From JASLPR01 sp964496475 (GTDB lineage: Bacteria; Chloroflexota; UBA11872; VXNJ01), in the NCBI GenBank assembly GCA_964496475.1, contig CAZBZS010000007.1:1-64000 (forward strand): 64,000 bases of DNA, written 5' to 3'. Positions 40,653-49,158 of this stretch are shown in pieces. Under the pieces are notes generated by a model that had not been told where the DNA came from, searched no databases, and saw nothing but the letters and a program-made list of their open reading frames with translations. The translations under genes and the position numbers were made by a program. Positions within the stretch are counted from its first letter, which is position 1; each line of letters opens with the position of its first letter.

Positions 40653-41870
40653 CTAATGATCCCCGGGGCGGGCCGCATCGAAATCGCGGGACCGGCCGCC
40701 GCGTTGGACGTAGAAAGCGGCCGCGGCCGCCGCGGCGGCGGGCAGGGCCAGCAGTGCCGGCAAGATCATGGCCGCCTTGAATCCCAGGGCTTCGACGACC
40801 AGCCCGGTGAGCGGTGGAAAGATCATGCCGGCCAGCCCGGCGCCCGCAATTATGAACCCGGTCAACGCCCCGACCATCGCCGGCCGTCCCTGGACGCCGA
40901 TCGCCAGGGCGGTTGGGAACGACCCGCCGATGAGGATGCCAGTGACGGCCAGCGCGGCGAACGCCAGCGGGATGCTCCCGGCGACGACCACCAAAAGTCC
41001 GGTGGCCGCGCTGGCCCCCATCGTCGTGAAAATCAGGACGTGATGATCCACGTAGCGGGCGGCCAGACCAGACAGGCCGCGTCCCACGACGGTTCCGACG
41101 TACATGGTCGCGACCGAGTAGGCGGCCACGCCGCGACTGGAGCCGAATTCAATTTCGAAATAGCTCGGCAGCCAGCCGCTGTAGGTGGACTCCATGCCGA
41201 CGTAGAAGAGGATCACCGCCAGCATGAGTAGCGGCTGCGGACGCAGCAACGCCGCCAGCACCCGGCGGGCCGGAGGGCGAGTGAGCTGGCCCATCGGAGG
41301 AAAGCGGACGAACAAGTAGGGCAGCAGCATCGTGAGTGAAAGGGCCGCGGTCGCCCCGGCGATCCCGCGCCAGTGGAAGCCCGCGTCCAGCGCCACCCCA
41401 ACCAGCAGCGGACCGATCACCGCGCCCACGCCAAAGAAGAGATGCAGATAGTTAAGGGCCGATGCGGCCGACTGCCTGGAGACGTCAATTACCAGTGCGT
41501 TCAGCGCGCCGTCCACCATGCCCATCCCCAATCCGAATACAAAGGCGCCGGTAAGAAAGACCGGCCAGGTCGGGCTCACGGCGGCGATGACGAATCCGGC
41601 TAGGATGAAGGCTGGCCCGGCCAGGACGAACGGGCGCCGGCCGTAGTGATCGGACGCCGTCGTGCCCGCCATCACCGCTATGATGTAGGCCGCCGACGCC
41701 ACCAGGAACACCAGGCCCATCTCCGCCTGTCCCCGCTCGAACGTCTCCCTGATCGGCTGCAAGAGCGGCCCCATTATCGTCAGCGCCGCGCCAAATCCGG
41801 TGAAAGTCCAGATCGAGGCCAAGAAGACGCCCCGGTAGGAAGGCGTTTTCGCGGCTGCTACCGCGGCCAA
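40653..41870 (-). CDS. MFS transporter
   Basis: A 405-residue, 12-helix MFS protein. The loop between helices 2 and 3 reads GTTASDHYGRRPFVLAGP, a clear MFS motif A. Further landmarks are VFGLGMGMVDGALNALVID and YLHLFFGVGAVIGPLLVG, which resemble the fucose/glucose permease-like branch. Translation starts at TTG 41870 with AGGGG four bases upstream. It lies before the ROK kinase on the same strand, 155 bases apart, so uptake and phosphorylation of one sugar is a reasonable guess. The LarA-domain gene lies 29 bases upstream and may share the transcript. Confidence 0.85.
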   Translation of the reverse strand: MAAVAAAKTPSYRGVFLASIWTFTGFGAALTIMGPLLQPIRETFERGQAEMGLVFLVASAAYIIAVMAGTTASDHYGRRPFVLAGPAFILAGFVIAAVSPTWPVFLTGAFVFGLGMGMVDGALNALVIDVSRQSAASALNYLHLFFGVGAVIGPLLVGVALDAGFHWRGIAGATAALSLTMLLPYLFVRFPPMGQLTRPPARRVLAALLRPQPLLMLAVILFYVGMESTYSGWLPSYFEIEFGSSRGVAAYSVATMYVGTVVGRGLSGLAARYVDHHVLIFTTMGASAATGLLVVVAGSIPLAFAALAVTGILIGGSFPTALAIGVQGRPAMVGALTGFIIAGAGLAGMIFPPLTGLVVEALGFKAAMILPALLALPAAAAAAAAFYVQRGGRSRDFDAARPGDH

Positions 41871-41899
41871 TTAACCCCTGTCGCCGACGTTGTGATGTT

Positions 41900-43147
41900 T
41901 CAGCCGGCCAGGTCGTCCAGCTCGCCGTCGGGTGTGAATTCCAGAGCCCGGGCGTCCCCGTGCCGGGTTGCCGTTCCGGCCTCCTCCATTTCGGCGGCGA
42001 CCGGTTCCGAGGCCAGGAAAGTTTCGATTTCGAGCGTGCTCTTGATACGCACCATGCGCAGGTCGGCGCCGCGGGCTTTTCGCCGGGCGATGTGGGCCGA
42101 CATCTCTAGGCACTCGCGGTCGGTGTCGAAGGTCATCGGGCACGCCACCACGTCCGGCGCCATCGCCGTCTGCGCATTTACGTAGGTGTCGTGCCAGTCG
42201 ACGCTGTCGACCAGCTTGCGGGTGGTGAAGTTGGCCGCGCCAACGCCGGTGGCGTTTCCGTGGGAGACCGCTGTGAGCCGCAGCACGCTGATGAATTCAT
42301 AGAGGGGAATTTTCTCCCCGCCGGCCCGACGCCACTTGCCGATCACATTGGTGTCCATGCCGGAACCGGAGATGTTCTTGCCCATCTCGTCGATAACTAA
42401 CAGATGCAGCTGATCGGTTGGGATACGGGCGATGAGGCGCTTGGCCTCCACTAGCAGTTCACGGTCGGTCGAGTGGAACTCATCCGGCCCGGCTACCCGG
42501 GCGTAGGCCGGTCGGTCGAAGGCGTTCTCCACCAGGCCGACCCCGAAGAAAATCTTGCCGGTGTCGATCATCACCGCGGCAGCCTCGGGAATCGTGCGGG
42601 TGAGCCCGCCCTCGTGGATGCGCTCCGCGCCGGCCCGTTTGCCCAGACCGACGCACATGATCTTGCAAAGCCCGCTCTCGATGTCCGAGCGGAATCCGGT
42701 ATGCGGCTTGATCCGGCCTATGACCACCACATGATCCGCCGCGAACGCGTTCGCGTCACCGTGGATGTCCACGTTGTCCGGAGTCGTGCCCAGCACCACC
42801 GTGTCCATCGTGGCTCGAATTTCCGCTCCGACCCCGTCCGGCGTGATCCCGTAATCCAGCAGCACCTCCCGTTGGCCCTCCGCCGTTCCGCCGCCGTGGC
42901 TTCCCATGGCCGGGACTATGAACGGCCGCAGCCCGGCCGCCTTGATCTCTTTGACAACCATCCTTACCACCTGCTGGATCGGCGAGACCCCGCGACTGCC
43001 GACTCCGATCGCGACCGTTTCGCCCGCCTTGAAACTGGCGGCGGCGAGGCGCGCGCGGAGGCCATCCGTGAGCACCGCTTCCAGGTCGTCGATCTCGGTT
43101 TCGTCAAATTGCTGGTGCATGGGCACCAGGGGCGGCAGTTCGAACAT
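41900..43147 (-). CDS. LarA-domain (DUF2088) protein
   Basis: A 415-residue cytoplasmic protein with a lactate racemase-like N-terminal domain. Matching parts are TVAIGVGSRGVSPIQQVV, PFIVPAMGSHGGGTAEGQRE and IGRIKPHTGFRSDIESGLCK. LarA uses a nickel-pincer cofactor and racemises or epimerises 2-hydroxyacids. Relatives without the LarBCE maturation genes, none of which are here, have unknown reactions. A lysine for cofactor attachment could not be assigned. ATG 43147 is chosen because AGGAGG lies just upstream; the open frame extends 22 codons further. Related proteins often sit among sugar-acid catabolic genes, in keeping with this neighbourhood. Confidence 0.75.
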   Translation of the reverse strand: MFELPPLVPMHQQFDETEIDDLEAVLTDGLRARLAAASFKAGETVAIGVGSRGVSPIQQVVRMVVKEIKAAGLRPFIVPAMGSHGGGTAEGQREVLLDYGITPDGVGAEIRATMDTVVLGTTPDNVDIHGDANAFAADHVVVIGRIKPHTGFRSDIESGLCKIMCVGLGKRAGAERIHEGGLTRTIPEAAAVMIDTGKIFFGVGLVENAFDRPAYARVAGPDEFHSTDRELLVEAKRLIARIPTDQLHLLVIDEMGKNISGSGMDTNVIGKWRRAGGEKIPLYEFISVLRLTAVSHGNATGVGAANFTTRKLVDSVDWHDTYVNAQTAMAPDVVACPMTFDTDRECLEMSAHIARRKARGADLRMVRIKSTLEIETFLASEPVAAEMEEAGTATRHGDARALEFTPDGELDDLAG

Positions 43148-43350
43148 GAGCCTCCTGCGTGGAGCGATTGGGGTGGTGGGATCCCCCCGGTTGGCGGTTG
43201 CCACGCGCAGCATAATACCCGCCGGGCCGTCCCGGGTCCGCCGTGTGGCCGGTGTATTCGGAGCTACCGGAAATGGTTTTCGATTTTTGTTACGCTGTCA
43301 GGCCCGATCACGTAAATAGTGGCATACGGGACTAGGGAGGTCGTCGGCGC

Positions 43351-43863
43351 ATGGAACTGGCCATAATCTCGGACATCCACGGGAACCTGGTGGCCCTCCG
43401 AAGTGTCCTGAACGACATCAACTCCAACGGCATCAAACCCGAGGACATCATTTGCTCCGGTGATGCCGCACTAATGGGAGTGCAGGGTCCGCGCTGCCTG
43501 AGGATGTTGCAACGCGACGAGATTCCGACAGGCAAGGGAAACACCGACCGCTGGGTCGCCGACTACGACAAGCTCCTCGCCGACGGCAAGCTCGAAGCGG
43601 GGTCCCATACGCATCGCTCCTTCGCCCGGATAGTCGGCGGCACGCTGATTGCCAACGCCAGCTCTGTCGGGCGCTCTTACGAAGGCCGCGCGGGCCGGGC
43701 CACCTACCTGGCCGTCCACGACCGCACCGTCCTATGGCACGTCGATATTCGGCAGGTCCATTACGACAGCCGACGCGCTTACCGCGAGATCCAGGATTCG
43801 GAATTGCCGCTGGACTCAAAGTACGCCGAGTCCCTCCCGACGGCCGCAGCGCCCGCGGTCTGA
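43351..43863 (+). CDS. Metallophosphoesterase with central deletion (probably inactive)
   Basis: A 170-residue remnant of a YfcE/MJ0936-type phosphodiesterase. The first metal motif, LAIISDIHGNLVALRSVL, the second, IICSGDAALMG, and the GNTDRW motif are present, as is the ending AGSHTHRSF with NASSVG. Relatives have roughly 80-100 residues between the GNTD segment and the GHTH-like segment, including the metal-binding HGSP motif. Here YDKLLADGKLEAGSHTHRSF joins them directly. The reading frame is intact, so a shortened protein could be made, but a metal ligand is lost and GHTH reads GSHTH. It is treated as a damaged gene. Confidence 0.65.
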   Translation: MELAIISDIHGNLVALRSVLNDINSNGIKPEDIICSGDAALMGVQGPRCLRMLQRDEIPTGKGNTDRWVADYDKLLADGKLEAGSHTHRSFARIVGGTLIANASSVGRSYEGRAGRATYLAVHDRTVLWHVDIRQVHYDSRRAYREIQDSELPLDSKYAESLPTAAAPAV

Positions 43864-43941
43864 AGATCCACCGGCCTCACCGCCGAAATTGTCAGGCCTT
43901 GAGATGATCGTTTCCCAGGCCGCCCGCGTCCGCTCCCGGCG

Positions 43942-44484
43942 ATGAGTTACTATCCGAACCCCAGGTTTGGCCACCAGTTCTGCCGCTTCTGCGGCGGCTC
44001 CACCAAGGCTCTGAATCCGGTCGGAACGCACATGCGCTGCACCGACTGCGACCGCGATCTATACGTAAATTCCAAGCCTTGTGCCGAGACCGTCATTATC
44101 CGTGACGGCCGCGCGCTGTTGCTGCGTCGCACCATCGAGCCCTACCACGGCTACTGGGACATTCCCGGCGGGTATCTCGAAGAGGGCGAATTGCCCGAGG
44201 CCGGCGCCATCCGCGAGGCTCGCGAGGAGGCCAACCTAGATGTCGAGTTGAAGGGCCTCATCGGCATGACCCTCGACGACTATCCCGGCCAGGAAAAGCT
44301 CACCGTGCTCACCGTCTCCTACCTCGCCGAGCCGCTGGGCGAACCGCGACCCGGCGACGAGACCGGCGAAGTGCGCTATTTCACCGAGGATGAGATTCCC
44401 GAAAATTTGGCCTTCGGCCATGCCCGGGAAACCATCCGCGAGGCTTTCGCCCTGTGGCGGCGGCTGGACGATTCCGCCGGCTAA
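43942..44484 (+). CDS. Nudix hydrolase with N-terminal zinc ribbon
   Basis: A 180-residue enzyme with a four-cysteine zinc ribbon (FCRFCGGSTK and MRCTDCDRDLYVN) followed by a Nudix domain. The box GGYLEEGELPEAGAIREARE followed by EANL has the required glutamates. This layout resembles NudC-like and ADP-ribose or NADH pyrophosphatases, though the longer NudC N-terminal domain is absent. It probably hydrolyses a nucleotide sugar, ADP-ribose or a dinucleotide. The stop overlaps by four bases the stop of the convergent sulfatase gene. Confidence 0.88.
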   Translation: MSYYPNPRFGHQFCRFCGGSTKALNPVGTHMRCTDCDRDLYVNSKPCAETVIIRDGRALLLRRTIEPYHGYWDIPGGYLEEGELPEAGAIREAREEANLDVELKGLIGMTLDDYPGQEKLTVLTVSYLAEPLGEPRPGDETGEVRYFTEDEIPENLAFGHARETIREAFALWRRLDDSAG

Positions 44485-45872
44485 ATCCAGCCGATGCGCT
44501 CGGGGCCCCAGTCGGTGCTGAAAACCGTGTCGTCGAACACCTTCAGCAGCAGGTCCAGCTTGCGCTCGCGATGGTCAGGGTCGTCCCAGAGGTTCACGAA
44601 TTCGCCCGGGTCGTTGACCAGATCGTAAAGCTCGCCCAGGCCGTGCCCATGGTAGACGTTCAGTTTCCAGCGGCCGTCGCGGATCATGCTGGCGAACGTG
44701 TCGTCGCCCAGCTCGGCGATGGCGGCCCGGTACTCGGAGCGCACGAAGTCGCGGTGGCGTTCCGGGGGATCGTCCTCAGCCAGGATCGGCAGCAGCGACA
44801 TGCCGTGCATGTACTCTGGCACCGGTAGCCCGGCCAGCTCCAACAGCGTCGGTGCGATGTCGGTGAGCTCCACCAGGGCGTCGCTGCGGCGCCCCTGCGC
44901 CACCGTGCCCGGCAGCGCGAAGATGAGCGGCACCCGCACCATCCCCTCCATGAACCGGCAGCCCTTCTCCACTAGGCCGTGATCGCCCAGCGACTCGCCG
45001 TGGTCACTGGTGAAAATAACAAGCGTGTTCTCCAGCTGCCCCCGCTCCTCGATGGCGTCCAGTAGACGGGCAAACTGGTCGTCGATGAGCTCGATCATGG
45101 CGTAGTACTGGGCCTGGATGACCTTCGCGTCCATCTCCTCCGGCGTGCTCGGGTAGTTCTGGAAATCGATCCCGGCGTCGGCGAGCTTCTTCTGCTGCTC
45201 CAGGTCGGAGTCACGCCAGAGCGGGCCCGGCAGAGTGTCTGGATCGAAGCGCTCGAAATATTCCCGTGGCGGGTTGAACGGCGGGTGCGGATAGTAAGGA
45301 TTCACGCTCAGCAGCCACGGCCCATTGCGTTCTTGATCCAGGAATTCGATGCAGGCGCCCGTCGCCCAGGTTGTCTGGTGATACTCGGCCGGGACGTTGT
45401 CCGGGCTGGCCTGCATTGTCTTCAGGTCCTGCCCGCGCTCCTTCAGCCAGTCTACGTAGGCGTGGCCCTCTTCCCAGTCGTCGCGTGGGGCGTGGCTGTA
45501 GGCGAAGTAGCGATAACCGTCTTCGGCCCGGGGCTCCACTCCAGCTTCGGCCGAGGCCAGGTGGAGCTTGCCCACCAGCCCGCAGTCGTAACCGGCGTCG
45601 GCCAGGAGTTTCGTGATCATCGGGTAGTCCTCGGGCATGTAGGCGATGCCGTTGCCGTTGGCCCGGACGGTGGAGGGATACATTCCGGTCAGGAAGCTCG
45701 CCCGACTGGGAGTGCAGATCGGGTTCTGGCAGTAGGCGTGGGTGAAGGCCACCCCTCGCTCGACCAGCGCGTCCACCGTGGCCGTGTGGACGTGCGCGTT
45801 GCCCAGCGCCCCGATGGTGTCGTAACGCTGCTGGTCGGTGCAGTACCAGAGGATATTGGGGCGATCAGCCAC
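44481..45872 (-). CDS. Sulfatase (arylsulfatase/choline sulfatase type)
   Basis: A 463-residue type I sulfatase. The start is RPNILWYCTDQQRYDTIG, with the two metal-binding aspartate positions in part altered (CTDQQ). The formylglycine motif CTPSR follows in CQNPICTPSRASFLTGMYPS, with Cys as the modified residue. A further metal site is in VIFTSDHGESLGDHGLVEKG. No signal peptide is seen, so it should be cytoplasmic, acting on imported sulfate esters. GTG 45872 is chosen because AGGAGG is seven bases upstream. No sulfatase-maturing enzyme is in the window. It fits use of sulfated glycans or choline sulfate. Confidence 0.9.
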   Translation of the reverse strand: MADRPNILWYCTDQQRYDTIGALGNAHVHTATVDALVERGVAFTHAYCQNPICTPSRASFLTGMYPSTVRANGNGIAYMPEDYPMITKLLADAGYDCGLVGKLHLASAEAGVEPRAEDGYRYFAYSHAPRDDWEEGHAYVDWLKERGQDLKTMQASPDNVPAEYHQTTWATGACIEFLDQERNGPWLLSVNPYYPHPPFNPPREYFERFDPDTLPGPLWRDSDLEQQKKLADAGIDFQNYPSTPEEMDAKVIQAQYYAMIELIDDQFARLLDAIEERGQLENTLVIFTSDHGESLGDHGLVEKGCRFMEGMVRVPLIFALPGTVAQGRRSDALVELTDIAPTLLELAGLPVPEYMHGMSLLPILAEDDPPERHRDFVRSEYRAAIAELGDDTFASMIRDGRWKLNVYHGHGLGELYDLVNDPGEFVNLWDDPDHRERKLDLLLKVFDDTVFSTDWGPERIGWI

Positions 45873-46075
45873 GAATCTGCCTCCTGGCTGGTTGGAGTAC
45901 CAGCCTGTCTTGCGGGTGCGGACCGACAGCATGCGTCAACGAGTCAAAAAAAGCCATCGTGTATGGTCGCCTTGCTACCCTTGGGCTCGTGCATGCGAGC
46001 AGGCAATACACCGGCCCGGGCCCACCCGGCATCGATGGGGTCGATTCTCGCCGCCGCCACCGGCGGAACGCAACC

Positions 46076-46425
46076 GTGACTAACGGATCACCGCCTTCCG
46101 GACGCGCCCATCTTCTGGTCGTTCCCGTCGCCACCATCGGAGCCGGCCTGCTGATCGCCACCTGGCTGCACGGTCGGTCCCTGCCATGGGAAGCCCCGCT
46201 GGGCTGGCTGGCCACCGTCGTCGCCTCATCGCTGGCGTTCTCCTCGGGTTCGCCGCCGCCCTCATATCCCTGCCGTTGCCCTACTACCATCCTCTGGGCG
46301 GCGATCTCCACGCGTCATCCGTCACCGTCATGTCCATCCGCAATCTGGGGTTACTGGCCGTCTTCGGCGCGCTGGTCTTAATGAGCCGAAGCTCGCCACT
46401 CGATCAGTTAAAATCGACACCATAG
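46076..46425 (+). pseudogene. Frameshifted small membrane protein gene
   Basis: Two overlapping plus-strand frames read as one membrane protein. From GTG 46076 the first gives a hydrophobic helix, LLVVPVATIGAGLLIATWLH, then WEAPLGWLA. Near 46195-46225 the sense passes to another frame, which continues with GVLLGFAAALISLPLPYYHP and RNLGLLAVFGALVLMS and ends at 46425. Together they give about 115 residues with three hydrophobic segments. Neither half alone looks complete, so a single frameshift is likely. It lies ten bases before the NIL-domain gene. The family is not known. Confidence 0.5.
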
Positions 46426-46434
46426 GAGGCCGCC

Positions 46435-46674
46435 ATGGCACGCGTTCGCGTCAAATTCTCGTATAGCGCTGACAAGGTCAGCCTGCCGGTCATCGACACT
46501 CTGTCCAAGCGCTTCAACCTGGTCGGAAATATTCGCCGCGCAGACGTGCAGGATCACAGCGGCTGGGTCGTGCTCCAGCTTGACGGCGAGCAGGACGACA
46601 TCGACGCCGGCCTCGAATGGGTCCGGGAACAGGGCGTCATCGTCGACCCGGTGGAAGGTGACATCGTTCAGTAA
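46435..46674 (+). CDS. NIL-domain protein
   Basis: A 79-residue protein consisting of one NIL domain, the ferredoxin-like ligand-binding fold found at the end of methionine-importer ATPases (MetN) and in some ferredoxins. The pattern RVRVKFSYSADKVSLPVIDT, FNLVGNIRRADVQDHSGWVV and DDIDAGLEWVREQGVIVDPV is characteristic. Standing alone, it may sense methionine or a related compound or act as a small partner protein. AGGAGG lies five to six bases before ATG 46435. Its end overlaps the likely GTG start of the deacetylase gene by 17 bases. Confidence 0.88.
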   Translation: MARVRVKFSYSADKVSLPVIDTLSKRFNLVGNIRRADVQDHSGWVVLQLDGEQDDIDAGLEWVREQGVIVDPVEGDIVQ

Positions 46675-48034
46675 CCGCAGGCACCTCGCCTACCTGGCCC
46701 GGCTGTCCCGCGCGCTTGCGGCCGCGCTGATTTTTCTCCCTTCTGCCCGTCCACCGGCTCAGACCGACTCCGGTGAAGACAGCGCTCACCTCCCGGCAGT
46801 CGCCTTCGAGTTTCTCACCGCCTATCGGCGGCTTGGCGGCGAAACCTCCCTGGGGTTTCCCATCGCGCCCCCGGCATACCACGACGACGATCTCATCCAG
46901 TATTTCAGCCGCGGCCGTCTCGACCTCGCCGGTCGGCGCTCGGCGGCCCCGTTCGCCTCGGCAGTCATCGTTGAGCTTGGCGTCTTGCTCGCCGACGCCT
47001 CGGGCCAGAGCGCTCGACCCATATTTACGCCTCCCGACTATCTTCCCCAATCGGGCGAGACGGCCTATTTCTCCGTCACCGGACACACCCTCGCCCCCGA
47101 GCTACACGACTTCTGGCACGAGCGCGGTGGACTGGAACGCTTCGGCCCGCCGATTTCCGGCGCCATTACTGAAACCCGGCGTGTGGTGCAATGGTTCACC
47201 CGCGCCCGGCTCGAACACAGCGTCGCCAATGGTGGCGGACGGTCCATTCTCATCGCCGATCTGGGCCGCGAATTCCTGGATCTACCCACCGGCCTGCGCC
47301 GCGACCTCCAGTACCTGCCCGCGCCCGCCCCAATCGCCGACCCTGCCTTTGGCCTCGATGTTCCCATCGTCTATTACCACCAGGTGCCGAGTGGCTCGCT
47401 CTTCGAGCGGCAGATCGGCGGGCTGCTCGACGCCGGCTACGAGCCCATCCCGCTCGCCCGGCTGGTCCGGGCGTTGAATAGCCAGGCCGCGCTGCCGGCG
47501 AAGCCATTAGTCCTGACGTTCGACGACGGCTGGGAATCGCAATTGCGAGTGGCTCTGCCCGTCCTGACCCAATACCGCGTCCCAGCGACCTTCTTCGTCA
47601 TGCCTGGATTCGACGAAAAGGAGCTCGGCCATCTCGATTTCGCCGGATTCGAGGCCCTTGCGTCCGCGGGCATGAGCGTCCAGTCCCACACCGTTAACCA
47701 CGCCGATCTGCCTCGCCTGATCGCCGACGACGTCGGCGCCGCTCAGGCTGAAACCGTCGAGTCCAGGGCCGCCCTCACCGTGCTCGGCGGACGCGACCAT
47801 TTCGCCTATCCCTACGGCGCTCTGGATGACGCCAGCGAAGACCTGGTTCGAGCCTCCGGTTACCTAGCAGCCGTATCAACCAACATCGGCCGCCTCCACT
47901 TCCCCGACGAGCTGTTCCATATGAAACGTATCCAACTCGACCCCTCCGCCACCGTTCAGACCGTTCTGGACGCCTTTGCGCGCGCCCTCGACGTCGATCC
48001 CCGCCGGGCAGATGCTTCCGGCTCTCTCTACTAA
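46658..48034 (+). CDS. Secreted NodB-type polysaccharide deacetylase with LGFP-like repeats
   Basis: A 458-residue exported protein. A signal peptide (about residues 1-32, RALAAALIFLPSARPPAQT) leads to a region with two LGFP-like repeats, FLTAYRRLGGETSLGFPI and FWHERGGLERFGPPISGA, known from actinobacterial and Chloroflexota surface proteins and thought to bind the cell wall. The C-terminal half is a NodB deacetylase: PLVLTFDDGWE (catalytic Asp-Asp), SVQSHTVNHADLP (metal-binding His) and FAYPYGALDDAS. It probably trims acetyl groups from a surface polysaccharide or peptidoglycan. GTG 46658 is the likely start, inside the NIL gene. Its stop overlaps the convergent degV stop by four bases. Confidence 0.87.
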   Translation: MTSFSNRRHLAYLARLSRALAAALIFLPSARPPAQTDSGEDSAHLPAVAFEFLTAYRRLGGETSLGFPIAPPAYHDDDLIQYFSRGRLDLAGRRSAAPFASAVIVELGVLLADASGQSARPIFTPPDYLPQSGETAYFSVTGHTLAPELHDFWHERGGLERFGPPISGAITETRRVVQWFTRARLEHSVANGGGRSILIADLGREFLDLPTGLRRDLQYLPAPAPIADPAFGLDVPIVYYHQVPSGSLFERQIGGLLDAGYEPIPLARLVRALNSQAALPAKPLVLTFDDGWESQLRVALPVLTQYRVPATFFVMPGFDEKELGHLDFAGFEALASAGMSVQSHTVNHADLPRLIADDVGAAQAETVESRAALTVLGGRDHFAYPYGALDDASEDLVRASGYLAAVSTNIGRLHFPDELFHMKRIQLDPSATVQTVLDAFARALDVDPRRADASGSLY

Positions 48035-48885
48035 GCCCCCCGCGCTGGAAACGCCACGCCTATCGCTCCCGGACCCGTGTGCGCGCCGATCACCGGCCCA
48101 ATTTCCGTCACGTACCAGCGCCCGATTTCGAACTCGGCGTCGATTCGATCTTTGATGGCCATCGCCAAATCCTTGTCCGTCGAATACAGCATTCCCGCGT
48201 ACGCCAGCCGTTCGTCCCCCGCCTCGTCCCAGAGGTAGCGCACGATCCGGTCCGTCGCCTTCCTCACTGAACGCGCCCGGTCCAGCGGCTCCACCACCCC
48301 ATTGATCACGTGCAAGATCGGTTTCACCTTAATCAAGGATCCCAGAAATGCCTGCGCCGCCCCTATCCGGCCTCCGCGCTTCAGGTACTCAAGCGTATCG
48401 AGCAGAAAACATATCCGCCCCCGCGGAATCCAGTCGCTCAGCTCGCTCAGTATCGCCTCCATCCCGACCCCGTCTTGCGCCCGCTCCGCCGCCAGCGTCG
48501 CCAGTTGCCCCAGCCCCATGCTGACCGACCGGCTATCCACCACCTGCACCGGCGTCTTCACCTCGTCACTCCCCGCCGCGAGCGTTGCCGACTCATGGGT
48601 GCCCGACAAATCCGACGATAGGTGGATCGAGATGATCTCATCCGCCTCCGCCGCGATCCCCCTGTACGCCTCCACGAACTCGCCGGGACTGGGCTGCGAA
48701 GTCGACGGATGCTCCGGGTCCGCCGTGAGCCGGTGATAAAATTCCGCGTTCGTGATGTCTATTCCCTCACGCAGCGTCTCGGCGCCGAACCGCACGATCA
48801 GGGGCACCACCGTGATACCGAATTCCTGGATTATTTCCGCGGGCAGATCCGCCGTGCTGTCCGTAACTATTCGAATCCCGGCCAT
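48031..48885 (-). CDS. DegV-family fatty-acid-binding protein
   Basis: A 284-residue DegV protein. The family binds a single fatty acid and, as FakB, presents it to the FakA kinase. The start RIVTDSTADLPAEIIQEFGI and VVPLIVRFG are typical. The ligand pocket includes DPEHPSTSQPSPGEF and IHLSSDLSGTHESA, and the VVDSRSVSMGLGQL segment follows. The C-terminal FLGSLIKVKPILHVINGVVE and IGPVIGAHTGPGAIGVAF are also diagnostic. GAGGAG lies five bases before ATG 48885. No fakA-like gene is seen in the window. Confidence 0.92.
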   Translation of the reverse strand: MAGIRIVTDSTADLPAEIIQEFGITVVPLIVRFGAETLREGIDITNAEFYHRLTADPEHPSTSQPSPGEFVEAYRGIAAEADEIISIHLSSDLSGTHESATLAAGSDEVKTPVQVVDSRSVSMGLGQLATLAAERAQDGVGMEAILSELSDWIPRGRICFLLDTLEYLKRGGRIGAAQAFLGSLIKVKPILHVINGVVEPLDRARSVRKATDRIVRYLWDEAGDERLAYAGMLYSTDKDLAMAIKDRIDAEFEIGRWYVTEIGPVIGAHTGPGAIGVAFPARGA

Positions 48886-48954
48886 GATGACTCCTCTTCA
48901 GCAACAGCTCCCGCGAGACAATACCAAGAACGGGGCACTGATTCTTTGGCCGGC

Positions 48955-49146
48955 GTGATCCTCAAGATAAAGCTTGCCCTGCTGGCGCTGCTGCTTCTCT
49001 TCATCGCCCTCATCGTGCTGACCAAGATCTTCTGGGGATTCATGGCCTGGCTGCTGACCGCGCTCTACGTGTTCGCCGCCGCCCTTGCCCTCATCGTAGG
49101 CGTGGGATTCGTCATCTACATCTTCGTGCGGCGCAGCCGCCTCTGA
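48955..49146 (+). CDS. Small two-helix membrane protein
   Basis: A 63-residue protein, nearly all hydrophobic, with two helices: LALLALLLLFIALIVLTKIF and LYVFAAALALIVGVGFVIYI, ending in a basic VRRSRL that should stay inside the cell. GTG 48955 is the likely start, TTG 48946 an alternative; neither has a strong ribosome site. It ends 12 bases before recF on the same strand. No family is recognised. Confidence 0.5.
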   Translation: MILKIKLALLALLLLFIALIVLTKIFWGFMAWLLTALYVFAAALALIVGVGFVIYIFVRRSRL

Positions 49147-49158
49147 GTCAGCCGGTCG

